Notes under the pieces: model-generated
The model's database searches: none
What the model was told of the DNA's origin: nothing
What the model saw: the letters and a program-made list of their open reading frames with translations, nothing else
Program-made: the position numbers and the translations under genes
Assembly: GCA_037176905.1 (NCBI GenBank)
Contig: JBBBWG010029176.1
Span: 1-22,266 of the forward strand
Reading direction: 5' to 3'
DNA length: 22,266 bases
DNA from: Azolla pinnata
Lineage: Eukaryota; Streptophyta; Polypodiopsida; Salviniales; Salviniaceae
In this document: positions 9,716-18,999 of the stretch, one piece after another
How positions within the stretch are numbered: position 1 is the first letter of the stretch
Layout: the number at the start of each line of letters is the position of its first letter

Positions 9716-10540
9716 ATGATGATGATGGTGGGATGATGATGGTGAGATGGCGATGGTTATGGTCATGATTGCGATGATCATGATGAGGATGATGGTGATG
9801 GTGCCGATGGTGATTTTGATGGTGATGTTGGTCATGAGGATGATGTTGATGCTTGTGTTGATGATCGTGCTGATGATGATGTTGTTGTTGGTGCGATGTT
9901 GATGGTGATGATGGTCATGAGGGTGATGTTGATGCTGATGTTGATGATCGTGTTGATGTTGATGATCGTGTTGATGATGATGATGATGTTGTCGTTGTTG
10001 AGGATGATGATGATGCTTGATACTGATGATGATGGCGGTGAGAGGAGGAGGAGGAGGATGACGGTGATGATGATGATGGTGATGCTGGTGATTATGATGT
10101 TGCTGATATGATGTTGTTGATGGTGGTGAGGATGATGAGGATGATGTTGATGACGCTGAGGAGGAGGATGTTGATGATGGTGATTTTGATGTTATTGCTC
10201 ATAATGATATTGATGATGATGTTGCTGTTGTTGCTAAGGGTGATGTTGAGGATGATGGCGATGGTCCATACTGTGAGAAGATGTTGCCGAGGATGATGTT
10301 AATGTTAGATGATGATGGTGATGTTGATGCCGACGATGGTGACGTTGCTGATGATGATGTCGATGATGATGAAAATGATGAGGATGATGGTGATGAGGAT
10401 GCTGCTGATTTTGATGTGATTGTTGATGATGATGTTGATGATGATGATGCTATTGTTGGTGATGATGCTAATGATGACAATGTTGTCGAGGGTGATGCTG
10501 AGGATGACGACAATGGTCCATCTGATGAGAAGATGTTGAC
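9710..10540. repeat. GNT-periodic trinucleotide tract with larger internal duplications
   Basis: About 830 bp built mostly of GAT, GTT, GGT and GCT on the plus strand. The first base of each triplet is nearly always G and the third T, while the middle base varies. Two larger duplications are visible: a block around GGTCATGAGG(A/G)TGATGTTGATGC at 9830 and again at 9913, and a 252-bp offset block (around GGTGATG(T/C)TGAGGATGA at 10239 and 10491, each followed by ATGGTCCAT and GAGAAGATGTTG). Open frames inside are Asp-rich or Ser-rich by composition and are broken by shifts near 9890, 10020 and 10110. It lies just upstream of the XS-RING leader and may overlap its promoter. Confidence 0.85.
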
Positions 10541-11520
10541 AAGGATGACCTCCGTGCATGATTTGCTTCGTCTTGATTGCTATTGCGGAAAGTTCTCGCA
10601 ATTATGCTAGTATCTCGATCTATTTGGCCATATCCCAAATTAGACGACCCCTTCTGATGATCATGTATGCCATAGCATTCCATTTCAGTGGGTCTATTTT
10701 CTATTTCCATGGCTCTCTTCTTTAGCCTAGTAACTCTGAGTAACACTCCAATAAGAAGACATTAACATATTTATCTATGATGTTTTGGCATTTTTTGACC
10801 CTCATTATGCTTTGCTTTGCTTCGCTTGCTCCTTAATTGTCTCATCTTGACAATGTTTCCATCTCGTTAGGCACAAGATGATTTTGAGTCCTATCAATGA
10901 TCAAGGAGCTAGGTGAGCAAGCCATAGGATGATCAAGATAAATCCAATAGCTTACAAGGCTATTTTTCCTTTGACCTTTTGATTCCATGTAACCGAACCT
11001 AGGTTCACCATATCAAACATTTGCCACGCTCAATCTCTCCGTTTTGTTATGTAAAACACCAGCCTGCAATGTAATACTTGGAGTTTTACCAATGTTTGTA
11101 GATCAAGTTTGGCCAATTCATGCACTGTAAGTTGCAAAAGCATTAATTATCATGAAAGAGAGAATAATTTCATCGGTATACACAAAAAAAAAACAATTAA
11201 ATAGGTATAAAGTTTAAACTCACCATCTCTAATTATAAAATCACTAGGTTTCAACCCACGTCACAAACTTTGTTAATTTTATTATCTTGCTTTCTAATGT
11301 ATGTTGATCACACCCAAATGGACTGCTTGCATGAATATTGCCAATTAGTAAATATTTTAGTATGCATGGTGGGTTTGAATGGGTGCTTGATTATTCAGGA
11401 AATATCAATTTTCCATAATTATAGAATATTTTACTATTAGTGAACTGGAAAACGTCAACATGCTATTTTCGAAGTTGAGTTCGGCCTCATATGTACATAT
11501 ATTGCTTATAAGGGAGCATA
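10541..11520. other. spacer, no gene seen
   Basis: AT-rich DNA with no frame longer than chance and no recognised repeat apart from poly-A near 11185. Confidence 0.55.
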
Positions 11521-11533
11521 ATCTATCTCCTCA

Positions 11534-11540
11534 TATATAA
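11534..11540 (+). promoter_or_regulatory. TATA box candidate
   Basis: TATATAA followed by AG, with a plausible leader about 30 bp further on (purine-rich ACTGAAGACAAGAAG and a CAATAG|GTGAAG donor-like site near 11611). It would serve the coding-like fragment at 11777-11910, but no start codon links them. Confidence 0.25.
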
Positions 11541-11776
11541 AGTTCTTGCACCACAAAACCACAGAACTGAAGACAAGAAGCACCAATAGCACAATCGTTG
11601 TTCATCCAATAGGTGAAGGGAAATAGTTAATGTTAATATACTATCATAGAAGTTCAAAACTATTTTAACCAAACGACGTTATAAATCTAATGCACAAAGT
11701 TCTCTAGTCATCCTCGTCGCTTGCTAACTATATAAGTTTCTGTGTTCTTTTAATGTTCTCTTGTTGCGTTCAACTA

Positions 11777-11910
11777 GTTCTCTTATTGTCTCTGCGATCG
11801 ACAAATTTAATATCCTTGAAACTGCACGAGCTCTAGGCATATCACGGATTGACCTGTTTGACAACCTCCACTATAAAGGCGCCGATTTCGATAAGTTTAA
11901 CATTCCCTAA
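11777..11910 (+). pseudogene. coding-like fragment without a start codon, possible gene relic
   Basis: After a pyrimidine-rich stretch and a TAG acceptor-like site ending at 11776, a frame reads SLIVSAIDKFNILETARALG and continues through RIDLFDNLHYKGADFDKFNIP to TAA at 11908-11910. Composition looks protein-like (mixed charge, amphipathic), but there is no ATG in frame and only about 45 codons. I do not recognise the family. It could be the last exon of a decayed gene or simply a chance frame. Confidence 0.2.
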
Positions 11911-12357
11911 TTAGATCAAAAAGAGTGTGTAGAGCTAAAGCCGAATTGTGCTATTAGACAGAAATGGCATGGTTACTAAGAATAGGATGAAGTACTAGCA
12001 CTGAACAATAATGATTATACAATGAGTAGATCACTTGGTGTCAAAATATAGAAAGTTAAACATTGCACGTAGAGTACTGTTACAAATCAAACGGTATTCT
12101 GCGTCATCAATGTATAGATTGGGCACAGGTTGTCATGAATTCATGAATTCGCAAATCCATGACATTGGCTACATTAAAAATAGTGGTATCAAAGTATGCC
12201 TTTCCGTGTACACGCTAGATGAATTTATACGCCTCGAATCAACCCGGCCATGATGTTGGTACTCTTGCAATGGTTCATGGGGCATATAAACGGATACACA
12301 AACAATCAGACTATATTCGAAAATCTGGTTGTAGTATGATCGATCCATCACGCTCTA

Positions 12358-12801
12358 TTATGGCGCGACATCGATGGCGAGCTTTTGCAGCTCCTGCAGG
12401 AAATGATTGAAAGGTTTGAAATCGGCGTGAATCCCCCCGACGATTGATGTGCGTGTCGATTGGGACAATATGATTGATAGATTGTGATTGTGATCATAGG
12501 ATCGACTATATGGCCAGAATATTGAATGCCGAGATGTGTGTTGGGGATCATCATCTGCGTCTGTAACAGTGAGTGAATTCCAACGACAAATCGAGGCGTG
12601 AATTATGTCGTCCACTTTGGGGTTTGTATTCAAGGTTAAGGACATCCATCACCTGCTCATGCGACTCGTCGACGACAACGTTGCGGAGCTTGATGTAGCG
12701 ATGAGCTGCAACACAGTAACCCCATAAATTTTTCAAATTAGCTTGAACTTTACTGTTGGACAAATAGTTATGCAATCCTTTGGGGGCAATCATCTGCAAC
12801 T
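12358..12801 (-). pseudogene. two overlapping coding-like stretches, possible degenerate gene
   Basis: On the minus strand the first stretch starts near 12793, just after a TTAGTTGCAG acceptor-like site: MIAPKGLHNYLSNSKVQANL, then NLWGYCVAAHRYIKLRNVVVDE. It meets a donor-like GAGCAG|GTGATG near 12650. A second frame, 12645-12358, reads around KVDDIIHASICRWNSL and ends HFLQELQKLAIDVAP at TAA. Both are more protein-like than neighbouring frames, and either a splice or a frameshift would be needed to join them. I cannot name a family. A short upstream frame (MGDDDQTDGADPHD, near 12845) could be a first exon. Confidence 0.25.
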
Positions 12802-13180
12802 AATGTCATGAGGATCTGCACCATCCGTCTGATCGTCATCGCCCATCAACAAAAAGATCAGAAAGATCAGGTCCTGATCAGAACATCGTATTGACGTAAC
12901 TCTACGGAAGCATCACTAGCTGTTGGGGTTTGGTAATTTTGAATCATTTCAAACTCCGTCAACATTGATATTGGCAGCTGCTGGCTAGCTAGCAAGCTGG
13001 CAACTAGCTAGCTTCGCTTAAATTGATCAACGATCAGCTCGATGGAAGCTGTACAAGTGTCGAATCGATCCAGCCAAACTTTGCAGCAGAATACAACAAA
13101 TATTGGGCGATATATGTATAAGGTGTACATGCAGCAGCTGCAGCTGTATGGTATATATTGCTGGCTGCTAAACATAGCAA

Positions 13181-13210
13181 TTATTATTGTTGTTGTTGTT
13201 GTTGTTATTA
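13181..13210. repeat. TTA/TTG microsatellite, left flank of the transposon
   Basis: The run TTATTATTG(TTG)nTTATTA ends exactly where the inverted-repeat element begins, and it supplies the target TTATTA. Confidence 0.9.
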
Positions 13211-13934
13211 GGGAAAATTATCCAAAAATGCCTAACAAAATTATTTATAAATTACATTTTAACACCCCACTAAAACAAAACAAAATACAACTTAACGACA
13301 TAGTTTTTTTTTTAATGGAAATATCTTGTCATTAGCTATAAAAGAAAAGTCTATTGGACTACAATCCTTCAGAAGTGTGAGGAGTAAGGATCCAACTACA
13401 ACAATCATTCACTTTACATGGTGATTTTTATTACGCCAAATCGACCAACGCTAAGACAGAGGAGGGGGAAACAGATACCTTGGAGTAATATATCCACACA
13501 AGTATTGCATTGTAAATCTTACAAAGGGGCCTTGTGCCCACATAGTTTTAAATTAACGATATAGTTTTAAAAATTAACGCCGATTTAATCGATTAACACC
13601 AAATCAATTAATTTTGAGCTCAATTAACATCAAATTAGTTATTTTAGATGTGCTCGATTAATTGATCGACACATTAATCAATTAATAATATTAGACTCTA
13701 AAATTACTAACTTCTGTCTAATCGAATAAAGCAAGCTGGGGCTCGATTAGGATCGATTACTTGGGAAACGATTAGCAATGAAATCTATTGACTATGTTAC
13801 ACTAAAGGAATTAATTAGGTGTTTAAATTTTTTGTGGAAGATGAGAGTAGGCGTTAATTTGTAGTTTCTGATTTTTGTAGACGTTAAGATATAATCTATA
13901 ATTTTGCTAGGCATTTTTTAAATATAATTCTCCC
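13211..13934. mobile_element. non-autonomous TIR DNA transposon, 724 bp
   Basis: The left end reads GGGAAAATTATCC, then AAAAATGCCTAACAAAATTAT. The right end, reverse-complemented, reads GGGAGAATTATATTT, then AAAAATGCCTAGCAAAATTAT. Imperfect similarity of the ends continues inward for about 100 bp (TTTAAC/CTTAAC blocks). Both ends are flanked by TTATTA (13205-13210 and 13935-13940), which fits a TTA target duplication in a TTA-rich site. TTA duplication favours PIF/Harbinger. The GGGAAAATT...AAAATGCC end style also resembles Mutator-like MITEs, whose duplication would be about 9 bp and does not match exactly. There is no transposase frame. The interior 13340-13540 does not match the ends and may be a captured or nested segment. 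Confidence 0.75.
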
Positions 13935-13973
13935 TTATTATGATGATGATGATGATTATTATTATTATTATTT
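13935..13973. repeat. TGA/TTA microsatellite, right flank of the transposon
   Basis: TTATTA(TGA)nTTATTATTATTATT. Together with the left flank it shows the element landed inside a pre-existing trinucleotide run. Confidence 0.9.
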
Positions 13974-15556
13974 GCCTTTGTCGCGTGACAAGATTTGACG
14001 TGAAAAAAAATAATGCAATGATTGCATCTCCGGCCGGCAGACAGTTGGTCGTAGATTCGTTTCTGGTCACAGTTGTATTGGGCGGATATTTATTGGGCGT
14101 CGTCTAACAGCAAAAGTATTAAATGCCGTTTTATCTTCCTCCTCACATGTGATCAATAGAATGCCGGCAATATAATCCATCACAACATGATACAATGATG
14201 ATCAGACGTCAAATCTCAGCATCATCGTCGTCGTCGCCGTCGTCGTCGTCATTGTTGTCGTCGATCAGCTAGCTGCTGAAGTACTGAGAATTTGGGCATG
14301 TCTGGCAATTAGGTCATGTAGTCAATCAATGTGATCCAACTAGTTTGGTACTGCGCCTAGAAGTCTGCAGAATAAGGTGAAAGCCAAATCTAAAAGGACT
14401 TTAGTTGATTTTCTGTACTACTAGCTGCTGATTTTAGTTACATAGGCGTCAATCGGCATTGGGAACCGATCCCGAAATAATACGCTCCGATCAACATCCA
14501 TTGGAAGCTGGAAGCCAAATGATGATAATAAATACATTATGATCACTGGATCATGAGAACATTATAGGATAGTAACTGAATCCCGGCCGATACGTTTCAT
14601 GCTGGTGGCCGTGCAAGAATCATCCTATGATCAGTAGTAGTACTCGTTATAAATATTCAGTGTCCGATAACTTTCCATCGCCTGATCGATGGGATTATAA
14701 TGCTGGATACTGCAACAACAATTGTAGCTTGCTGATCATTCCCAAAGCGATATTAGTATTGCTCCACGACGAGTATATAAATTATATCGTATATGTTTGC
14801 AAGTTGTGGGTGCAGATCATCACATGATTCCTTGTGTGTTGTCAAGAGAATCCAAGTAGCTCGTGGGCTGGTGGCATGAGTTGCATATAGTGGCCATGAC
14901 ATTATCTTGTTAAGTATAACACAATACTGCAGCTTTGATTCGACATTACATAATGAGATCCATGTTCCATGTAGAGCCCAAGATTCTCAACCAACAGTTC
15001 AATTGGTAGCATAATAATTAGCATCACTATCTATACAATCCGATCAATGTGGATTAATCATGATCAGCATCATTACACCGGCTGAGCTAGCGGCCTGCAC
15101 GGATTTATATATGCGCGCAGCCTGCTGATTGAATCACAACAAACTAATTCAGCATTGACGTTAATTTTGTGACGATGAGATTACGAAATTGATACAATTG
15201 CATCCTTGATCCGCAAGGTGGTTTAAATATTGAATATAATAAGATCAGAAACTAATCGTAGCACAATAAGCATAGAAACCCCGTAATCCAAAGTACGCCA
15301 AATAATCAACTACATCCTATTATAGCCTGTAGAAATAACGTCAGTCAATACACACATGATCAATATATTATGTGCATGAGCCTCATATATTGATTATAAG
15401 CACAAGGGCACTTGATCACATAATCATATGGAGAACTAATATAATCTACTATGTAATGCATGCCACGTCCTGGCCATTATATGTTTATGCGATGATTAGG
15501 CCTGCGCAGCGGGATCATCCACGAATGTAATTACTATTCGGAAGGAATGTTACCGA
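13974..15556. other. spacer and 3' flank of the ERF gene; no gene seen
   Basis: Rich in TGATCA, GATCAT and CTAGCT words and short palindromes, with a (GTC)n-type run at 14221-14263. No frame with coding character was found. The right-hand part should hold the 3' UTR and polyadenylation region of the minus-strand ERF gene. Confidence 0.5.
14221..14263. repeat. (GTC)n-type microsatellite
   Basis: Imperfect GTC run with CCG and TTG interruptions. Confidence 0.8.
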
Positions 15557-18538
15557 TCATGACAATGAATTCCATAGGATTTCGATGTCGACTTTGTCCA
15601 TGATCATGACATCGAGCTCGCACCACGATAAGATCGGCACACTACTTATACCAGAGAGCATACCGTTCACATCATGCGCGGAGCTGTCGTCGATGGGGGC
15701 AGTTGAAGCTTGGAAGGACAACTTTGGCAGTTGGCCGCACGACGGGATGTCGGTTATAATGTTGGATGCGATCGAGGCAGTGGCATTAATGGCACTAGGC
15801 TGCTGGTGATCAGTTGGGGCGCATAAGCCATGGAAGTACACGGCAGTCTGATTAATATTATTTGCACCATCAGTTAATGATGAGCTAGGATCATCCATCA
15901 TGATGAGATCATGAACCCCATCGACAACATTGGTATTGCAGCTGCTTAATAATGCTGGGCCCAGCTGATTGAATTCAGGCGCATGAGCTTGATCATTCAT
16001 GAACATGAGCTGCTTGCTGCAGCCGCTTGAATATAAGAAGCAGGTGGGATCATCACCATACGCGGCGCCACTTGATACGGCGGTGGGAGATGCATCATCG
16101 ATCATATTGTAGCTCGGTAATGCGGCATGATCAGCGCTGGTCAACAAGGTCTCATATTGGGGCAATATTGCATCATGACCGGAGAGAATCTTGCCAATGG
16201 TACTGTTGTTGTTGTTGTTGTTGAGCTGGTAGCTGCTGCCGACGCTGGTGGAGTTCATAGTGCAGTGATCGATGGGGCCGAATGATCCTTCCGATGGCAG
16301 CATATGGCCCAAGAGAATATCATCATCAATGCTAGCATCGTCGACACGGGAATAGAGGCAGCTAGCCATGTCATTGAGCAACGTGCAGGTTGACAGTAAG
16401 GGAATATTGCGTTGATGATTTGCATCAGCGGTGACTAGCTGGGTTGCCGGATATTCCGTGCTACTCCGTGAGGCCATATCCGGATATCGATCGGTCGACG
16501 AAGCATCACGAGCGATACTCATGATTAATGCATCATTCATGCAGGTGATTAAGGCGCTTTCGGATGGCGCCGATGCCGCTGCGGCCTGATCTTGTCGATC
16601 AGCACCAAGATTAATCCCATAATAAGCTGGGGGCACTATGCCGATGCATGTGTTGTCGCGAATATGATCGTCGAGGTAGGAGCCGGTGGAGGTTGACATG
16701 TTGTTGATCAAGCTGCTGGGTGGGTAGTATAACCGATGATCATTGCAGGCGAGTGATCCGGAATAGTAGTACTGATCATCGGCACTAGTGCGCCTGTCGC
16801 TTCTAAACAAGGGGTTGTATAGGTTCATGGATCGCCGATCAATGTGCGACAGATGATCATCAGGAGCGGCAGCACGACATTGCACATCGGGGCGGGCGAT
16901 ATTTTCCAACGACTGATCACAGCTAGGATTGTCGATATTGCTATAAGTACCGCCGATCGCAATCGCCGGCAAATCAGTAGCTGCACATGAATTGTGGGCG
17001 CTATGGTTGGATGAGATCATTGCTGCACTAGCGCCGTCGCGATCAGCTGGTTGAGGTTGGATCAGCTGCAGGTCGGGGGGGGGGCTGCGGGCAGTGATCA
17101 TCGGCGTCGCTGGATTGTGATGAGAAGAGGCATGATCATCGAGAGGCCGATCGATGGAGGCATCGATCGTTGTGGTCTTCGTCGTAATCGGAGCTGGATG
17201 ATTCGCTTGCGCGCTGACTCCGATGTCGACGTTGGATAATTCCCGGGGGATTGCTGCCGAAGGATGATGATGATGATGATGATGATCAGGCTGGTGATCG
17301 GCCGGCGAATTATATCGATTAGCGCCGGGGGTAATAGTAGGTTGGCAAATGCTACTACTACTACTCAGATGATTAGCACTAGTACTGCCATGATCAGCTG
17401 CTAATATCTTCTTCTTCCTCTGAATCTTCAGCTTCTTCCTCTGCTGCTTCTTGCAGCTAGTGCTGCCACATATACCGCTGTCGATCTGCAAGCCATGGCC
17501 AAGGCTCAGCTTGCGAGCATCGGCCGGCGACCGATCATTCGCACCGCGGATCGTCTTGGACTTGCTGGCGCAGGCAGAAGTGGCAGCGCTAACGATCGCA
17601 TCGAGCTTGGTGGCGAGGCGGAGATCGGCGGAGGCGTTCGGCGCAGGTGATTCGGGAGGCTGGAGCTCGCAGGAGCGCGTGAAGCCAGTGAAGGCGCGGC
17701 CGCAGGATGTAGAAGAAGAAGAAGAAGAAGAAGAAGAAGAAGAAGCTGCGAAGAGGTCGCGGGGGAAGTTGAGCTTGGCCTTGGGGCCGCGAAGCCGGTG
17801 GGCGGCGCGGTCGTACGCGAGCGCGGCGTCGAGCGCGGAGTCGAAGGTGCCGAGCCAGAGGCGCGTCGGGTTGCGCGGCAGCCGGATCTCCGCCACCCAC
17901 TTCCCCCACTGCCGCTGCCGCACGCCCTTGTACAGCTTCATGTTGCATCTCGACGGCGACGGCGACAATGACAACGATGACGACGACGGCAATGACAACG
18001 ATGACGACGACAATGACAACGATGACGACGACGGCAATGACAACGATGACGACGACGATGCTAATGTCGCCATCATCGCCCGGCTATAGTCGCCGCCGCT
18101 ACTGCCCGCTGCCGCCGGCTCGCTGTACTTGTTTCGGCCGCCGGCACGATCGTACCGGCCGACGGCGACGCGATAATATTGCGGCGCCGCCGCCGCCGCC
18201 GCCGTCCGATGATCGTCGTAACTTGTACCCGCCGTTCCGCCGCCGGTAATACGATAGCACGGCGCTGTAGCCGTGCGCGCCGTCGCCGCGGTGATGCCAT
18301 CCTCGCCAGCACGCCGATTGTGCTTCGGGTTCGCGATGGAGATGGAGCCGACGGAGAGAGAAGGGAAGCTGAGGAGGGCTTCCGAATCGGCTAGCCGTGC
18401 TGGTTCTTGATGATGATCATCGTCGCGATGATGAAGAATGAGGCCATGGAAAGTGGTGGTGGTGGTAGTGGTGGTGGTGATGGTATTAGCACTCTTATGA
18501 TCGGAGCTGGAGCAATGGGTCTCCCTACCCCTCTCCAT
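15557..18538 (-). CDS. AP2/ERF transcription factor, DREB A-6 (group I) type, unusually long (993 aa)
   Basis: One uninterrupted frame ends at TGA 15557-15559. I chose the ATG at 18538 because its context (AACATGG) is strong; an in-frame ATG at 18619 would add 27 residues in a weaker context. There is one AP2 domain at about residues 201-260 (17938-17759), with [35 protein letters not shown] and LNFP. Val14 with Leu19 and the [12 protein letters not shown] core match group I factors such as RAP2.4, nuclear proteins that bind DRE/GCC-type promoter elements in stress responses. Downstream, [11 protein letters not shown] resembles the group I DAKLxAIC motif, a basic cluster ([15 protein letters not shown], about 363-377) suits a nuclear signal, and the acidic C-terminus ending [11 protein letters not shown] resembles the EIDW end of that group. 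Usual members are 250-400 aa; here about 550 extra disordered residues rich in Ser, Asp, His, Asn and Ala lie between these motifs. No intron is needed. Confidence 0.88.
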   Translation of the reverse strand: MERGRETHCSSSDHKSANTITTTTTTTTTFHGLILHHRDDDHHQEPARLADSEALLSFPSLSVGSISIANPKHNRRAGEDGITAATARTATAPCYRITGGGTAGTSYDDHRTAAAAAAPQYYRVAVGRYDRAGGRNKYSEPAAAGSSGGDYSRAMMATLASSSSSLSLPSSSSLSLSSSSLSLPSSSSLSLSPSPSRCNMKLYKGVRQRQWGKWVAEIRLPRNPTRLWLGTFDSALDAALAYDRAAHRLRGPKAKLNFPRDLFAASSSSSSSSSSSTSCGRAFTGFTRSCELQPPESPAPNASADLRLATKLDAIVSAATSACASKSKTIRGANDRSPADARKLSLGHGLQIDSGICGSTSCKKQQRKKLKIQRKKKILAADHGSTSANHLSSSSSICQPTITPGANRYNSPADHQPDHHHHHHHPSAAIPRELSNVDIGVSAQANHPAPITTKTTTIDASIDRPLDDHASSHHNPATPMITARSPPPDLQLIQPQPADRDGASAAMISSNHSAHNSCAATDLPAIAIGGTYSNIDNPSCDQSLENIARPDVQCRAAAPDDHLSHIDRRSMNLYNPLFRSDRRTSADDQYYYSGSLACNDHRLYYPPSSLINNMSTSTGSYLDDHIRDNTCIGIVPPAYYGINLGADRQDQAAAASAPSESALITCMNDALIMSIARDASSTDRYPDMASRSSTEYPATQLVTADANHQRNIPLLSTCTLLNDMASCLYSRVDDASIDDDILLGHMLPSEGSFGPIDHCTMNSTSVGSSYQLNNNNNNSTIGKILSGHDAILPQYETLLTSADHAALPSYNMIDDASPTAVSSGAAYGDDPTCFLYSSGCSKQLMFMNDQAHAPEFNQLGPALLSSCNTNVVDGVHDLIMMDDPSSSLTDGANNINQTAVYFHGLCAPTDHQQPSAINATASIASNIITDIPSCGQLPKLSFQASTAPIDDSSAHDVNGMLSGISSVPILSWCELDVMIMDKVDIEILWNSLS
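17711..17744. repeat. (GAA)n microsatellite inside the ERF coding region
   Basis: On the minus strand it encodes a run of Ser directly after the AP2 domain (after FPRDLFAA). Length changes in multiples of three would leave the frame intact. Confidence 0.9.
17967..18060. repeat. 24/21-bp tandem repeat in the ERF N-terminal region
   Basis: Units begin AATGACAACGATGACGACGAC at 17967, 17991, 18012 and 18036, with lengths 24, 21, 24 and about 24 bp. On the minus strand they encode alternating SLSLP/SSSS blocks just before the AP2 domain. The 21- and 24-bp units differ by one codon, so the frame is kept. Confidence 0.9.
18180..18206. repeat. (GCC)n microsatellite encoding poly-Ala in the ERF
   Basis: GC-rich trinucleotide run; on the minus strand it encodes the Ala run before PQYYRVAVG. 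Confidence 0.8.
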
Positions 18539-18965
18539 GTTGGTTGGTATCACTAACCAACTTGCCTTATGGCCACTCTTTTTAAGTACACAAGCTTTGT
18601 CTGGTAGGATCAGGATCATCACCTGGGTTGTGGAGTGCCTAGGCAGCTTCGACTAGCGATCGCCAACAGAAGGAGTGTAGATTGGGGTTAAAAGCCACGC
18701 CCGTGGGAGGGGAATAAAGATCGGGGTGGGTGCGACGACACGTATGACGTTCCGGATGACGGGCGCCGAGGGCGGACACGAAGTCAAGCCGGCGACGGCT
18801 CTGCAAGCGGAGCACAACGCATGCGGAACGCGTAATGCATCGATCGTGATCTGCGGGCGGCTTTCGCAACGAGCGGACGATGGCGCACGCCGCGCTCGTG
18901 TGGACGGACGTATTTCGCGCTGTGCGGTGGACCATAGGAGAGATTGGCTTGAGATTTGCATCTTA
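18539..18965 (-). other. predicted 5' leader of the ERF gene
   Basis: Lies between the proposed start at 18538 and a transcription start expected about 30 bp after the TATA box at 18993-18999. It is GC-rich in its distal part (18690-18930) and carries several short frames on both strands without coding character. An in-frame TAG just upstream of 18622 closes the main frame. Confidence 0.4.
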
Positions 18966-18992
18966 TCGGAATCCCTCTTGCAGCTCGAGAGA

Positions 18993-18999
18993 TTTTATA
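18993..18999 (-). promoter_or_regulatory. TATA box of the ERF gene
   Basis: On the minus strand it reads GTATAAAATC, a good TATA box about 455 bp upstream of the chosen ATG and in the right orientation. No competing gene lies to the right. Confidence 0.45.

Noticed and set aside
9377-9835. 152-codon minus-strand frame
   Set aside because: Crosses a good splice donor and the CAT-rich tract; better explained as leader exon plus intron start.
10199-10610. Ser-rich and Asp-rich frames of about 100 codons in the GNT tract
   Set aside because: Composition follows the triplet repeat and frames shift several times; kept only as a repeat observation.
17966-18060. EAR repression motif in the SLSLP blocks of the ERF
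   Set aside because: An EAR motif needs LxLxL; here the third Leu is replaced by Pro/Ser in every block.
17451-18394. Plus-strand frames (up to 212 codons) opposite the ERF
   Set aside because: Arg- and Asp-rich shadows of the repeat-rich ERF coding strand; no start context or domain.
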